Source: Ipomoea triloba (taxonomy: Eukaryota; Streptophyta; Magnoliopsida; Solanales; Convolvulaceae). From it: 64,000 nt of DNA. The position numbers and the translations under genes are program-made. Under the pieces are notes generated by a model. That model was given only the letters and a program-made list of their open reading frames with translations, was not told the DNA's origin and ran no database searches. Below are positions 35,401 through 44,001 of this stretch, in pieces. Location: NCBI RefSeq assembly GCF_003576645.1, contig NC_044930.1, positions 23,448,101 to 23,512,100 on the forward strand, written 5' to 3'. Position 1 is the first letter of the stretch. Each line of letters opens with the position of its first letter.

Positions 35401-36610
35401 GTAATATATTGGACAGTTTTAGATTCGTAACGGGACTAGGAATGATAGAATGGCCTATACTGGAAATACATAGACCTGTACAGTTGCCGACACGCAAGAC
35501 ATCCCCGCCGGTGTATTCGGTCGCCTGGTTCATCATGGATGCATCCAGCGTAGCATGAGCGGAGGCTCCGGTGTCCGGGAACCAGCCATCAGCAGGCGCA
35601 ACAGCAACACCAGTCTCCGGAACAGCAACGTTAGCCTGCGGTGCCGGCGGCTGCCCTGTGTATCGCCGGTAACAGTAGATGGCGGTATGCCCATGTGAAC
35701 GGCAGATCTGGCAATGGGGATTGCCGCCTCGCCCTCGGCCTTGACCTCCGCGACCACCGCCGCGGCCTTGCCGCCCTCTGCCGCGATTACCCCCCTGTCG
35801 ACCGCCATATCCTCCATCAGTGGGTTGCCGCCGATCTTGCCCAGCGTAAAGGGCAGTGTGTGAGCCGGTGTTCCCGACATCCGAGGCAGGGGAGAAATCG
35901 TCCTGGAATATAAATTCCTGAGTCTGCAAAAAATCAGAGAGTTGTGGTATAGAAACCGGTGTACCGGAAACTGTCAATGATGCCGCCATTGCCCGAAATT
36001 CCGGGCGGAGACCCCTAAACACGTATAGATTCTGCTCGTCGAGGGAGACGGGGCGACCGGCGAGTGCCAGGTTCTCCAGAAGTAGTTGCGCACGGCCGAG
36101 ATAATCAGCCGCCGTGCTGTTCTCTTGGCGCAAGGACTGGAACTGACTAAGCAAATTCAGGCAGCGGGCACGAGTCGATGAGCCGAGTGCGGCGGTGATG
36201 GAGAGCCAAACCTTGCGAGCGGTGGTCCGGCCAACCGCAAGGTACATCACCTCGTCGGAGAGCGAGGAGATGAGAAGGGAGAGGATCGATTGATCCTGTT
36301 GCATCCACGCTGCGTGAGCTGGGTTCGGCGTTGTGACGGCAGCAGCAGAAGCCGTCGTTGGAACGGTGACAATGGAGGCCGGCGGACACGGATTGTCACC
36401 ATCCACAAAGCCGAGGAGTCCTTGTCCGCGTAGGAAGGGCACCAATTGGGTACGCCAAAAGAGAAAATTGCGTGCAGTGAGTTTTATGGAGACGAAGTGG
36501 TGTGCGGAAGAGAGTGGGTTGGTGACTGTCGGGGCGGCGGTGGTGACCGGAGCCGCCGCGTGATTAGCCGAGTTGTTGGTGGCCATCGCACGGAGAAGGT
36601 GAGTGATCAC
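32489..36610 (-). CDS. Ty1/copia Gag-Pol polyprotein, complete and uninterrupted
   Basis: A single 1,373-codon frame encodes all retrotransposon functions; Met9 (MATNNSAN) is the likelier start because it matches the related gag at 2,244. In order: gag (to about 250), an RG-rich linker (265-296), zinc knuckle C300-C303-H308-C313, aspartic protease DTGA (346-349), integrase with HHCC zinc site (H476, H481, C507, C510) and catalytic D537, D600, E634, reverse transcriptase with GCKWVFRTKRKADG and YVDD (1057-1060), and RNase H with DSDWAG (1220), EAEY (1261) and CDN (1296). The C terminus KHVEIDYHFVRDKV is normal. Length and short LTRs suggest the Ale/Retrofit lineage. The protein replicates the element by reverse transcription in virus-like particles. 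The intact frame and nearly identical LTRs point to recent insertion. Confidence 0.95.
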   Translation of the reverse strand: MITHLLRAMATNNSANHAAAPVTTAAPTVTNPLSSAHHFVSIKLTARNFLFWRTQLVPFLRGQGLLGFVDGDNPCPPASIVTVPTTASAAAVTTPNPAHAAWMQQDQSILSLLISSLSDEVMYLAVGRTTARKVWLSITAALGSSTRARCLNLLSQFQSLRQENSTAADYLGRAQLLLENLALAGRPVSLDEQNLYVFRGLRPEFRAMAASLTVSGTPVSIPQLSDFLQTQEFIFQDDFSPASDVGNTGSHTALYAGQDRRQPTDGGYGGRQGGNRGRGRQGRGGGRGGQGRGRGGNPHCQICRSHGHTAIYCYRRYTGQPPAPQANVAVPETGVAVAPADGWFPDTGASAHATLDASMMNQATEYTGGDVLRVGNCTGLCISSIGHSIIPSPVTNLKLSNILHVPTLSVPLLSVHKFTSDNNVFFEFFKNYFVVKDCITKAVLLKGPAVGGLYKLPSPRSHFAFISARASPSVWHSRLGHPHVQVLRRILQNCPVTTTTVTPPKLCSSCQLGKSCRFPLDRVSFSSNNVLDLLYTDIWGPSPVISVSGNRYFILFVDDCTRFTWFYPLRLKSDIYKIFESFRVMVERRFSRSIKSIQSDLGGEYNRLHKTFESLGITHRQSCAHTHEQNGRVERRNRHVVETDLTILAEGSVPQQYWDYAFETATYLINCLPSSALQFQSPYYRLYKSRPPYSFFRVFGCRCYPYLRPYNRHKIKYRSTPCVFLGYPISFRGYRCMDLTTGKTFICRHVRFDETDFPFQDFTTQECQSSGPVGLPWGSGAVVTALAPIAVQHPQPLAAECAPLAIEGPTVAELVPMVTEGPTVAQSTQASRAQSQGRGHSMRLRRMTRGTNEQFYALHTSVDPTCYSQAVGHPEWREAMDQEFNALLHNSTWNLIPAQPNMNIIGCKWVFRTKRKADGTVERHKARLVAKGYNQVAGEDFFDTFSPVVKPTMVRMLFSLAISKGWTLRQLDVHNAFLNGALAETVYMKQPPGYEDPQHPGYVCLLQCSLYGLKQAPRAWFKRLHDFLLSTGFSGSKTDVSLFHYTAGLSRVFLLVYVDDIIVMGNDNALVDRLLLKLSTTFKIRDLGQPSFFLGIETVRRNGGLLLSQRRYMRDILTRAGMSDCKALATPAAIAQPVTPSEHEVDTPTQYRRIVGALQYLTITRPDLSFAVNRLCQFMHKPTEDHQGLLKRVLRYIKGTIDYGLCLTPSSSGDIHAYSDSDWAGCPVDRKSTSGYAVYLGKNLISWVSRKQRTVARSLTEAEYKALADVAAEVTWVVSLLRELGLHTGTPATLWCDNLGATYLAANPVFHARTKHVEIDYHFVRDKVASGDFQVNFVSTKDQIADILTKPLPALRFGTLRDKLNVVAHPYCA

Positions 36611-36652
36611 GGTGGTTAGGGAAAAGTGTGGTGGGAGGTCCTATCGCTAAGC

Positions 36653-36660
36653 TGATACCA
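36653..36660 (-). other. Primer-binding site, initiator Met-tRNA
   Basis: The minus strand reads TGGTATCA here, two bases inside the 5' LTR end, as in the related LTR near 2,211. Complementarity to the tRNA 3' end is limited to about 10 bases. Confidence 0.75.
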
Positions 36661-36662
36661 GA

Positions 36663-36825
36663 TGAACCTACAATGTTTCGATTAACTGCGTTCAGACTTT
36701 ACAACAGAGTCCTAGATAGAGTAGGTAACTACAAAAGCTCCTATACAATAGCTCTAACTGTAAGACCTATTCTAAGTCATACAAAATATAACAGAAACAA
36801 ATAATCTTAATAATAATATAACTCA
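36663..36825 (-). mobile_element. 5' LTR of the intact copia element
   Basis: 163 bp bounded by TG and CA on the plus strand (TGAACCTACAATG ... TATAACTCA). No strong TATA box is visible, although AT-rich words lie near its start on the minus strand. It is the complete version of the LTR, whereas the other copy lacks 32 bp. Confidence 0.85.
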
Positions 36826-36900
36826 TATTGTATTCCAATGTTTGGTTGGTTAAAGTAATAGCAATGAAATAGATTTTAAAGACATAAATACCCTTATACA

Positions 36901-36929
36901 AAATAATAATAATAATAATAATAATAATA

Positions 36930-36985
<56 letters not shown>
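36901..36985. repeat. (TAA)n(TTA)n palindromic microsatellite
   Basis: An AAT-phase run of about 28 bp is followed by a TTA run of about 55 bp; the two are complementary, so they form an AT-only hairpin. Confidence 0.9.
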
Positions 36986-36986
<1 letters not shown>

Positions 36987-37565
36987 CACGCATGTATGTT
37001 TGTTTATATCTAAGTTGCCTTTAATTAATAATTCTTTAATATAAATATGTGTTTTTATAATAATAATAATAATATATTTGTTAGAGAGATACAGGGAGTA
37101 TGAGAGATTCACTCCTAACCTAAGTTTTTTGAGTTTGAATATGTGGTTAACATCCTCCATTTTTCTATATAAATAGCTTAAGTAAATACAATTATATATT
37201 TTTAGTTCTCCAGGCCGACATGGGATCCCAGGGGTTAAATTTATTGTGGACCAGGTACTAATAAAATCAGTATATATATACACACACATAGGTTGAGAAA
37301 TTATTATTATTATTATTATTATTAAGAATTATAATATAATACAAAAAGGCATTTTCGGTATTATAGTACAAAAACTATTCCCAAATATTTGGGAATAACT
37401 AATACTAGGGAATCCCCTAGGAATGGCTATTACCCCTACAAAGGGAATAGCTCATTCCCGGGAATGCTATTCCTAAGAATAGAATGACGAACCAAACAGT
37501 GGAATAGGTCTATTCCTCGGAATGGTATTTTATTTCTGACCTATTCCACGAACCAAACACGCTGT

Positions 37566-37751
37566 TAAAGTTTTATTGTTATCTTTCTATACCCCACAAC
37601 CTTATAGTTTACTTTGTTTGATGCACCACAAAAAATCGCAAAAACCCCACTAACATTATAATCCATATCATTTCTTTTTCCATAATAGATTCTACAGAGA
37701 TAATGAACTTTCATATAGATCTCGTACGACATAAATTTAGACCAAATTTAA

Positions 37752-37808
<57 letters not shown>

Positions 37809-38087
37809 CCTCGTATATTATATTTAAAAATAAACAAATTTTGAAGTAAAATGCTTGAATAAATGCCAACCCATACGTCCACATCCACGTGAAACACCAT
37901 GTGAGATTTTAGGTATGGTCACTTGGCCAGGGATAGCATATACCCTTTGGATGCTAATCCAAAGAATAATGTTGGCATAGAGGCCCCTTCATGTCCCTAT
38001 GATTTTGTCAAATTTATTGGTCCACATACCAATATAATCATGGCTCAAAATTCACATAACATCTTCAAGATTCGCTCAAAATAAATA
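37566..38087. other. AT-rich spacer with (TA)n
   Basis: A (TA)n tract lies at about 37,754-37,808. No gene is supported. Confidence 0.5.
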
Positions 38088-38853
38088 TAAGGTGCCTATA
38101 GCATAACGTTTTGTTAAATTTAGTCATTCTATAATAATACAATTAAAAGCAATAGCTAGCGTGACGTTGAGATTATATCTGCCACATAATATTTACATGC
38201 CAACTCATATGTTACTTTATAAATATTTAAAATTATTTATTTTTACCACCATTATATTACATAAGTATGTCCAAAATAAATTATTAAATGTATTGCAAAT
38301 GTTAATTTATTTTATTTGAATAAATTAAGTCACATATATTTTTATATAAATTTAAGAATTTTAATTGTTATGGAGTAAAAATAAAATAAAATATGAATAA
38401 ATTGAAATATTAAAAATTAATCTTCATTATTATTTTTATCAACATAGATTAAATTATTTCTTATATCAATATATATTTATCATTATCAAACTTCTTAATA
38501 TAAATAAAATTTTCTACATATATCATTCATAATTGCATTTAATAATAATTTGCAATAAATTAATAAGGTAAGTGTCCAGTAAATGGTGCGTAGTAGGTAA
38601 TCTTTGCTATGCAAGGTCAAGTGTTTGAATTTCAATGTGAGCTGTATGTAAATATTTATTTTTGACATATTAATTTAATATATTGGTGGTAAAAATAATT
38701 ATTTTTAATTTTTTTATAAAATAATATATGAGTTGACATGTAAATCTGATGTGATAGAGAAGATGTGAGTGTCACGCTATCAATTGTCTTTAATTGTATC
38801 ACTTTTTAAAGTACAAAAACTAAATTATACAAAATACTATATTATGGAACCTC
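38088..38853. mobile_element. Large MITE with terminal inverted repeats over 150 bp
   Basis: Left arm words (GGTGCCTATAGCATAACG, TTTTGTTAAATTTAG, ACAATTAAAAGCAATAGCTA, GCGTGAC, TTTACATGCCAACTCATAT) recur in reverse complement on the right (GGTTCCATAATATAG, TTTTGTATAATTTAG, ACAATTAAAGACAATTGATA, GCGTGAC, TTTACATGTCAACTCATAT). No coding capacity. The interior near 38,560-38,640 has a B-box-like GTCAAGTGTTTGAATTTC and may contain a SINE trace. Confidence 0.65.
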
Positions 38854-39045
38854 AGCTCATAGGTACTTTGACCTCAAGATACTATATATTTGTTAAGAAT
38901 TATATTACATGTTTTATTAGGAATGTAAATAAATAAATAAAAAAACAAAAACAAAAAAACAAACAAGAAATGCTATATATATTGACACTATCACAAGTAA
39001 TACTGTAAACTTTTTTTCTAGGTAATACGTGGAGTACTAACTATT
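38854..39045. other. AT-rich spacer
   Basis: An A-rich stretch with AAACAAAAAC words lies at 38,930-38,970. Nothing else is seen. Confidence 0.4.
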
Positions 39046-39272
39046 GAGCATGTTTGGTTAATAATGGATCCGCTAATTTTGGCGTTTTGACTAAGTATTT
39101 GGTTAGCAACGATTTGGAGCAATGGGGTCAAAACGCCAAAGTAAGTATTTGGTTACCAAACATCTTTTTACAAACCGATAATACAATCTGCTAGTCAAAC
39201 ATGCTAATACAATCCGTTGTTTAATAATCGCTAACACAATCCGCTATCGCTAACTGATAACCAAACAAGCCC
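39046..39272. mobile_element. MITE of the TTTGGTTATC/AGCGG family
   Basis: It ends in GCTAACTGATAACCAAACAAGCCC and has repeated CTAACACAATCCGC and TTTGGTTA words. It is the reverse-complement relative of 5,288-5,460. Confidence 0.5.
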
Positions 39273-39587
39273 ATATATCTTGTCATACACTGAGAAATTA
39301 TACACAACATATTATATTATGATTATTTTCAATTTTGATCTCATTACTATTATGTTACTCCTGCATTCAGTTTCCCAGTACCATATCACTTTTGTCATAT
39401 ATATTGTATATGATTTCTATTTTGTCGCATCTAGTCCTGTCAAAAATTTCGGTAAATATAATGATATCACATTTCCGGTTCAGAATCACATTGGCTTAAA
39501 CATGTCAATATTTTGCGGTAACAAATGTATAGTTTTGAATTAAAAATGCAACAATACACAAGAATGACAATATTTATTTATTTTTAG
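39273..39587. other. Spacer with an unsupported open frame
   Basis: An 87-codon frame at 39,280-39,543 is AT-rich, shows no motif and has no context. I regard it as chance. Confidence 0.4.
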
Positions 39588-40299
39588 AGTTAATTCCATT
39601 TATAGATGTTAGTCAACTTTTAGTCCTTTTTTTTTTTCTTTTTCAAAACAATTATCTTTAGTTTTAATATTATTGTGTCATGACCATTTTTGTTCTCCGT
39701 AAACAAAATCGTTTAAATGACCACTATTCAGTTCTAAGTTTTAATTCTTTTTTCCTTTTTTTTTGGGTCCTAGAATGTGTCATTCCACTTTTAATCCTTT
39801 TTTTTCAAAATATTTCCGTTGGTCCTATCATTATTGTGGCACGACCATTTTTCGTCATCCGTCAATAAATATATTTAAATGACATTAAAAATGACATTTT
39901 TAAATATTAACCACTCAAAATTATTCTTTTTTCTTCTTGGTAATAATTTTGAGTGGTTAATAATGTCATTTTAAATTCCATTTAAACATATTTATTTACG
40001 GATAACTAAAAATGGTTATGTTACAATAATGTTAAGATCAACAGGGATATTCTAAAAAAAAAAAAGGACTAAAACTAAAATGACAAATATAAATCTAGGA
40101 CCAAAAAATGAAAAAAAAAATAACTCTTAGAATTGAATAGACCAAAATGCCCTTATCATTTAAATGGTTTTGTTAACGAATGACCAAAAATGATCATGTC
40201 ATAATAATACTAGGACCAAACATGAATGTTTTGAGGGGGAAAAAATGGCTAAATGTATATTGATACCTATAAATCAGGACAAAAATGAAATTAATTCTT
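39588..40299. mobile_element. Nested foldback MITE
   Basis: Outer ends (GTTAATTCCATTTATAG and complement ATGAAATTAATTC) and inner blocks (AACCACTCAAAATTATT / AATAATTTTGAGTGGTT, centre about 39,935) are inverted, giving a palindrome within a palindrome. Repeated ATTATTGTGnCAnGACCATTTTT words place it with the element at 59,086-59,531. Confidence 0.65.
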
Positions 40300-40374
40300 A
40301 TTTTTATACAACTGATATTGCCGGATCAAATAACCTAAAAAATCAAACAATAATGCATTAGACCATAAGTTCTT

Positions 40375-40440
40375 GCCACATGATGGTTTACTTCATTTAT
40401 TGTCACATGATGGTTTACTTCATTTATTGTCATCCTTTTT
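40375..40440. repeat. Perfect short tandem duplication
   Basis: A unit of about 28 bp (CACATGATGGTTTACTTCA...) occurs twice in a row without mismatch. Confidence 0.8.
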
Positions 40441-40639
40441 TTATTTCATTATATTTTGAAGGTTTACTTTTCTTCACATGATTGCCAGGTAGGCGCAACT
40501 CTAAGCTAAGTATGAAGCTTATAACAATGGCAATTGAGTATGTAAAATTATTGGAATAAGGTGCAAATTAGTCATTGAACGTAACTTGAAAATGTAATTA
40601 GGCCACTGAACTAAAAAAGTTTATAATTAAGCCACTGAA

Positions 40640-41145
40640 AACTGCAAATGTATGCAATTTCACCTCATATCAAGTTACCATCCATTTCATTAGATAACCT
40701 AGCTGCTTATGTGGAGACGGTGAGTTAATATTTTTAAATAATTTTTAATAATATAATTTAAAATTAAAATTAAAGAAAAAAATAGAGGGGAATAGCCGCC
40801 TCCAACCTCCTCCATCTCCTTTCATCTCCGGCGGAGACGGAGGAGGGAAAGGGGGTGGCATGAGACAACCCCTCGCTTCCCCCTCCCCCCCTCCTTCGTC
40901 ACCGACGGGACCTGTCTTCGTCTATGCTGAATATGAAGAGATCTCTCTTCGTCTCCAACCAGAGATGAAGGAGCGTGGAGGGGAAAGGGTGGCTACTGGG
41001 CCACCTCGCATTTTATTTATTTATTTTACTTTTAAATTATACTATTAAAAATTATTTTAAAATGCTAACTCACCGTCCATGTAAACAGGTTACCTGATAA
41101 AATAAAGGTAATCTAATATATGGTGAAATTGAATGTACATGACTA
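40640..41145. mobile_element. Inverted-repeat element with G+C-rich centre
   Basis: Left-arm words (AATTTCACCTCATAT, AAGTTACC, GGAGACGGTGAGTTA, AATTTTTAATAATATAA) recur as complements on the right (TAACTCACCGTCCATG, GGTTACC, ATATATGGTGAAATT). The centre (40,790-40,990) is G+C-rich with CTCCGGCGGAGACGG and related inverted words; a short open frame there has no recognisable domain. A captured fragment is possible. Confidence 0.5.
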
Positions 41146-42017
41146 CATGTTATTTGGATTGTATCATATGCAAAATGTTTGTCTATACGTCTAGTATCTA
41201 ATGTAATAATACATTTTATACGTAATTATATTTGTTTGGGATAAAAAAGTATCCATCGCTATTATAGAAAATAAAATTATAAATGAGCATGAGTGTGTTT
41301 GGTAAATATTTGTTAGCTAATTGAGTTAGTGGGTTTAACTAGTTGATAACATTAACTAATAATAAAAAGGTATCTGATAAATTAACTGTATGTTGTTGGT
41401 TGATTACATGCAAAATGAATTTTTTTTAAAGTTGATAAACAAATTACTTTGAACAGTTTTTTTGAATTTGGGACAATAATTTGTTATAAAAATTTAATTA
41501 ACCAAACATTTACTGTTTAACTAAATCAAACAGTTAATAATTGTCAAATACTAAATTAAACAGTTAATAATTGTCAAATAAGTCAAAATTGACTGATAAA
41601 CTATCTATTTTAGCCAATATGTATTAATACTTTGTTATTTAATATAGTGATTGCATGGAGAGAAACAATTGGATAAGAAAAAGAAAGACAAGCTTTGAGT
41701 CAAAGCAAGCAAAATGACCAGATTCAGATTAGCAAAATTATACAATGAACCCCCTATTGAAAATATCTTCGCAAAAGACTCCCCAAAACTTTGAGCAAAA
41801 AAAAATACAAAACCAATAAATCCTTAGCAGTTGAGAAATGACTAGAATGCCCATTAATGTCTACATGATTGCGAAATCACCGGGAGCAAAGCTGGAGAAT
41901 TAGAGAGTTGTGACACCCGTTCTACCGACAAGTCAAAAGGATCGATCTTTCCACGGTTTACGAAAGAGCCCCCAAAGGAATTAGATATTATAAAACAGTC
42001 CCTGTAGAATATTAAAT
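41146..42017. other. Intergenic DNA downstream of the host gene
   Basis: Between 41,290 and 41,600 are TTTGGTAAA and AACCAAACATTTA words suggesting a decayed MITE, including a direct duplication of AAACAGTTAATAATTGTCAAAT at about 41,527-41,580. The segment 41,700-42,017 should hold the 3' UTR of the minus-strand gene, but no clear poly(A) signal was identified. Confidence 0.4.
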
Positions 42018-43016
42018 TTACCTTCCGGCCCCTCTGCCAATCATTTCTTTGTACCTAAGAATGGAATCCAATCTCTGAAGCTTCAACTGCTGCTTGAAGC
42101 GGTTGATGAAATCGTCGGCTTTGGCGTCCACTTCATGATCCACCGGCGCCGCTCTTTCCCTTGTTGTCGCCGGCCGGCGAGGCTCCACGTCTTCCGCTTT
42201 CTCTCCGAAGTGGTTAAACGCCGATTTCATGCTCGCCGACTTCTTCATCTTGGCCGGGAGCCTCGCCGGCATCTCGCCGGAAGATGGCTTGGTGTCGGAT
42301 TTGCATCGGTTCACTTGCTTCCCCTTTAAGCGGCTGTAGATTTCGTCCATGCTTTGAAGCTCATCTGTCTCCTCCTCCTCTTCCTGAGCATCAAAATGGG
42401 CATGGGTTTCTTCAGGTTTATTTTGATTGGGGAGAAATTGGGACTGATTTTCTTGCTGAAATTGGTGGTGGGTCTGATTTTCTTGCCGGAAAAAGTGGTG
42501 GGTCTGAGTTTGTTGGTGATTTTCTTGCCGGAAAATGTGGTGGGTCTGATTTTCTTGCTGAGACTGGTGGTGGGTCTGAGTTTGTTCGTGATTTTCTTGC
42601 CGGAAAATGTGGTGGGTGGGGTGATGGGTTTCAAGATTGGGGCTTTCTTGATGGGTGTGGCCGAAAATGTAATGGGTTTGTGATTCGAGGATTTGGGGTT
42701 GATGGGTATGGTGAAGATTGTGTGAATCTGGGGGGGATTTGAAGTGGGAGGTTTCTTGGGGTCTGAAGGCATAGAAATTGATGGATCTGAGGCGCTGAAG
42801 AACAGAAGGGGATCTAGCAAGCATGGGTGGCTGTTGGTTTTGAGGTTGTCGGTTTTCTTGATTCTTTTGTTTTTGGTTGGTCAACGTGGAAGTGAAGGCA
42901 ATGGTGCCAATCATGAGATTGAGGAGGACGAAGAGAACTGTGGGAGTGAACCAGCTATTCATGGATTCCCAGATGGATGAGGGCATGGTAGTGGAGGATA
43001 CATTTTCTTCTAACAT
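42018..43016 (-). CDS. DUF4408/DUF761 protein, A70-like
   Basis: A single-exon 332-residue protein. The N terminus has one hydrophobic segment (about residues 25-45, WFTPTVLFVLLNLMIGTIAF), the DUF4408 signature of plant proteins related to the PAMP-induced protein A70. Residues about 110-215 are very rich in Gln and His, built of near-repeats (THHIFRQEN, QQENQTHH). An acidic EEEEE stretch precedes MDEIYSRLKGKQ. The C terminus (about 296-332, KADDFINRFKQQLKLQRLDS) is the DUF761 motif. It is probably membrane-anchored; the biochemical role of the family is unknown, though relatives respond to pathogen signals and stress. Met1 is used here; Met11 is possible. The 5' region (43,017-43,075) is CT-rich on the coding strand. 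This is the only intact host gene in the window. Confidence 0.9.
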   Translation of the reverse strand: MLEENVSSTTMPSSIWESMNSWFTPTVLFVLLNLMIGTIAFTSTLTNQKQKNQENRQPQNQQPPMLARSPSVLQRLRSINFYAFRPQETSHFKSPPDSHNLHHTHQPQILESQTHYIFGHTHQESPNLETHHPTHHIFRQENHEQTQTHHQSQQENQTHHIFRQENHQQTQTHHFFRQENQTHHQFQQENQSQFLPNQNKPEETHAHFDAQEEEEETDELQSMDEIYSRLKGKQVNRCKSDTKPSSGEMPARLPAKMKKSASMKSAFNHFGEKAEDVEPRRPATTRERAAPVDHEVDAKADDFINRFKQQLKLQRLDSILRYKEMIGRGAGR

Positions 43017-43190
43017 TTTGTTAGAGTTTTAGAGAGAGAGAGAGACTGTGCAAGAGATTCAGAGAGAGAGAGAGGGGCTGGAAAGTGGGACTAAGAGTTG
43101 GAGATGATAAAGAGCAGAAATGAAATGATGATGGTTTGGTGGAGTGATATGAGGAGTTGGGGGTGATGGAGTGATAGGGGCCTGGTTTTT
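43017..43190 (-). promoter_or_regulatory. 5' UTR and probable core promoter of the A70-like gene
   Basis: Two (GA)n blocks at 43,030-43,073 read as (CT)n on the coding strand, a common plant 5'-UTR feature. A weak TATA-like GATAAAAACC lies at about 43,174-43,183 on the minus strand, roughly 160 bp upstream of the start codon. Confidence 0.35.
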
Positions 43191-43305
43191 ATCTTCATGG
43201 AATCATGGGCATGTTTTCATTTTCATTATTTTTATGATTTGGGGGCATGGTCACAGCTCACAAGCATGGCAAGGGTACTTCTACATTTACTCCGTAAATA
43301 ATGCA

Positions 43306-43990
43306 ATCGTTATATCGTGCACCACGGTGCACATAGCAATGTACACCTTGGTCCAAAACGACGTCGTTAAGATGTTAGTGGACGCGGACTCGAATGACTT
43401 TAGGGAATTCATTATCTATAATACACATAATCATTATCTAGAATACACAGAATGTTTGCTCAGAATACACAGAATATTGACACAAAATACATAGAACTCA
43501 TCCTCCTAACATTCGAATTCACAAACACATCACAACCTGTGTTAATAACATGAATACACAGAATATTGACACAAAATACACAGAACTCATCCTCCTAAAC
43601 ATTCGAATGCACAAACACATCACAACATGTATTACTAACATGAATACACAAAATGGTTGTCTAGAATACACAGAATGATTGCCTGGAATACACAGAACGA
43701 TTATCTAGAATACACAAAAGAATATTGACACAAAATACACAGAACTCATCCTCCTAACATTCGAATGCACAAACACATCACAACCTGTGTTAATAACATG
43801 AATACATAGAATATTGACACAAAATACACAGAACTCATCCTCGTAAACATTCGAATGCATAAACACATCACAACATGTGTTACTAACATGAATACACAGA
43901 ACAGTTGCCTAGAATACACAAATGATTGTTTATCGTTTATGTACGTGGTACACATTGCTGTGTGCACCGTGATGCACAGTATAATTTGCC
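43306..43990. mobile_element. Mutator-like MITE with minisatellite core, 11-bp target duplication
   Basis: TAAATAATGCA is repeated exactly at 43,295-43,305 and 43,991-44,001. Terminal inverted repeats of about 45 bp begin GTTATATCGTGCACCACGG on the left and GCAAATTATACTGTGCATCACGG on the right (reversed), and continue with CAnAGCAATGT. The interior is a minisatellite: a unit of about 89 bp starting GAATATTGACACAAAATAC occurs at 43,472, 43,561, 43,720 and 43,809, separated by shorter units of the type AATACACAGAATGnTTG. It lies only about 290 bp upstream of the A70-like start codon and could affect that promoter. Confidence 0.85.
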
Positions 43991-44001
43991 TAAATAATGC
44001 A

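Larger units (their letters stand above)
32222..37564. mobile_element. Tourist-like MITE (GTTTGGTTC family) hosting a copia insertion
   Basis: The ends CAGCACGTTTGGTTCACGG and, reversed, CAGCGTGTTTGGTTCGTGG are flanked by TTA on both sides (32,219-32,221 and 37,565-37,567), which fits a PIF/Harbinger element. The left piece (32,222-32,348) and right piece (36,826-37,564) surround a complete copia element. A segment of about 45 bp (ATTGTATT...GTTTGGTT...GAAATAG) is present on both sides of the copia element, so the insertion was not a simple one with a 5-bp duplication. The right piece also carries long (TAA/TTA)n tracts at 36,903-36,985 and 37,296-37,325. Confidence 0.7.

Noticed and set aside
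35533..36563. Frames of 76-115 codons on both strands inside the intact copia gag region
   Set aside because: They are alternative-frame readings of the gag-pol coding sequence; only the 1,373-codon frame shows domains.
36894..37289. 131-codon minus-strand frame with poly-Asn and poly-Tyr
   Set aside because: It reads through the (TAA/TTA)n microsatellites inside the MITE; no protein-like segment.
42284..42820. Frames of 109, 152 and 164 codons overlapping the A70-like gene
   Set aside because: They are shadows of the repetitive Gln/His coding region in other frames and the opposite strand; the 332-codon frame has the DUF4408 and DUF761 ends.
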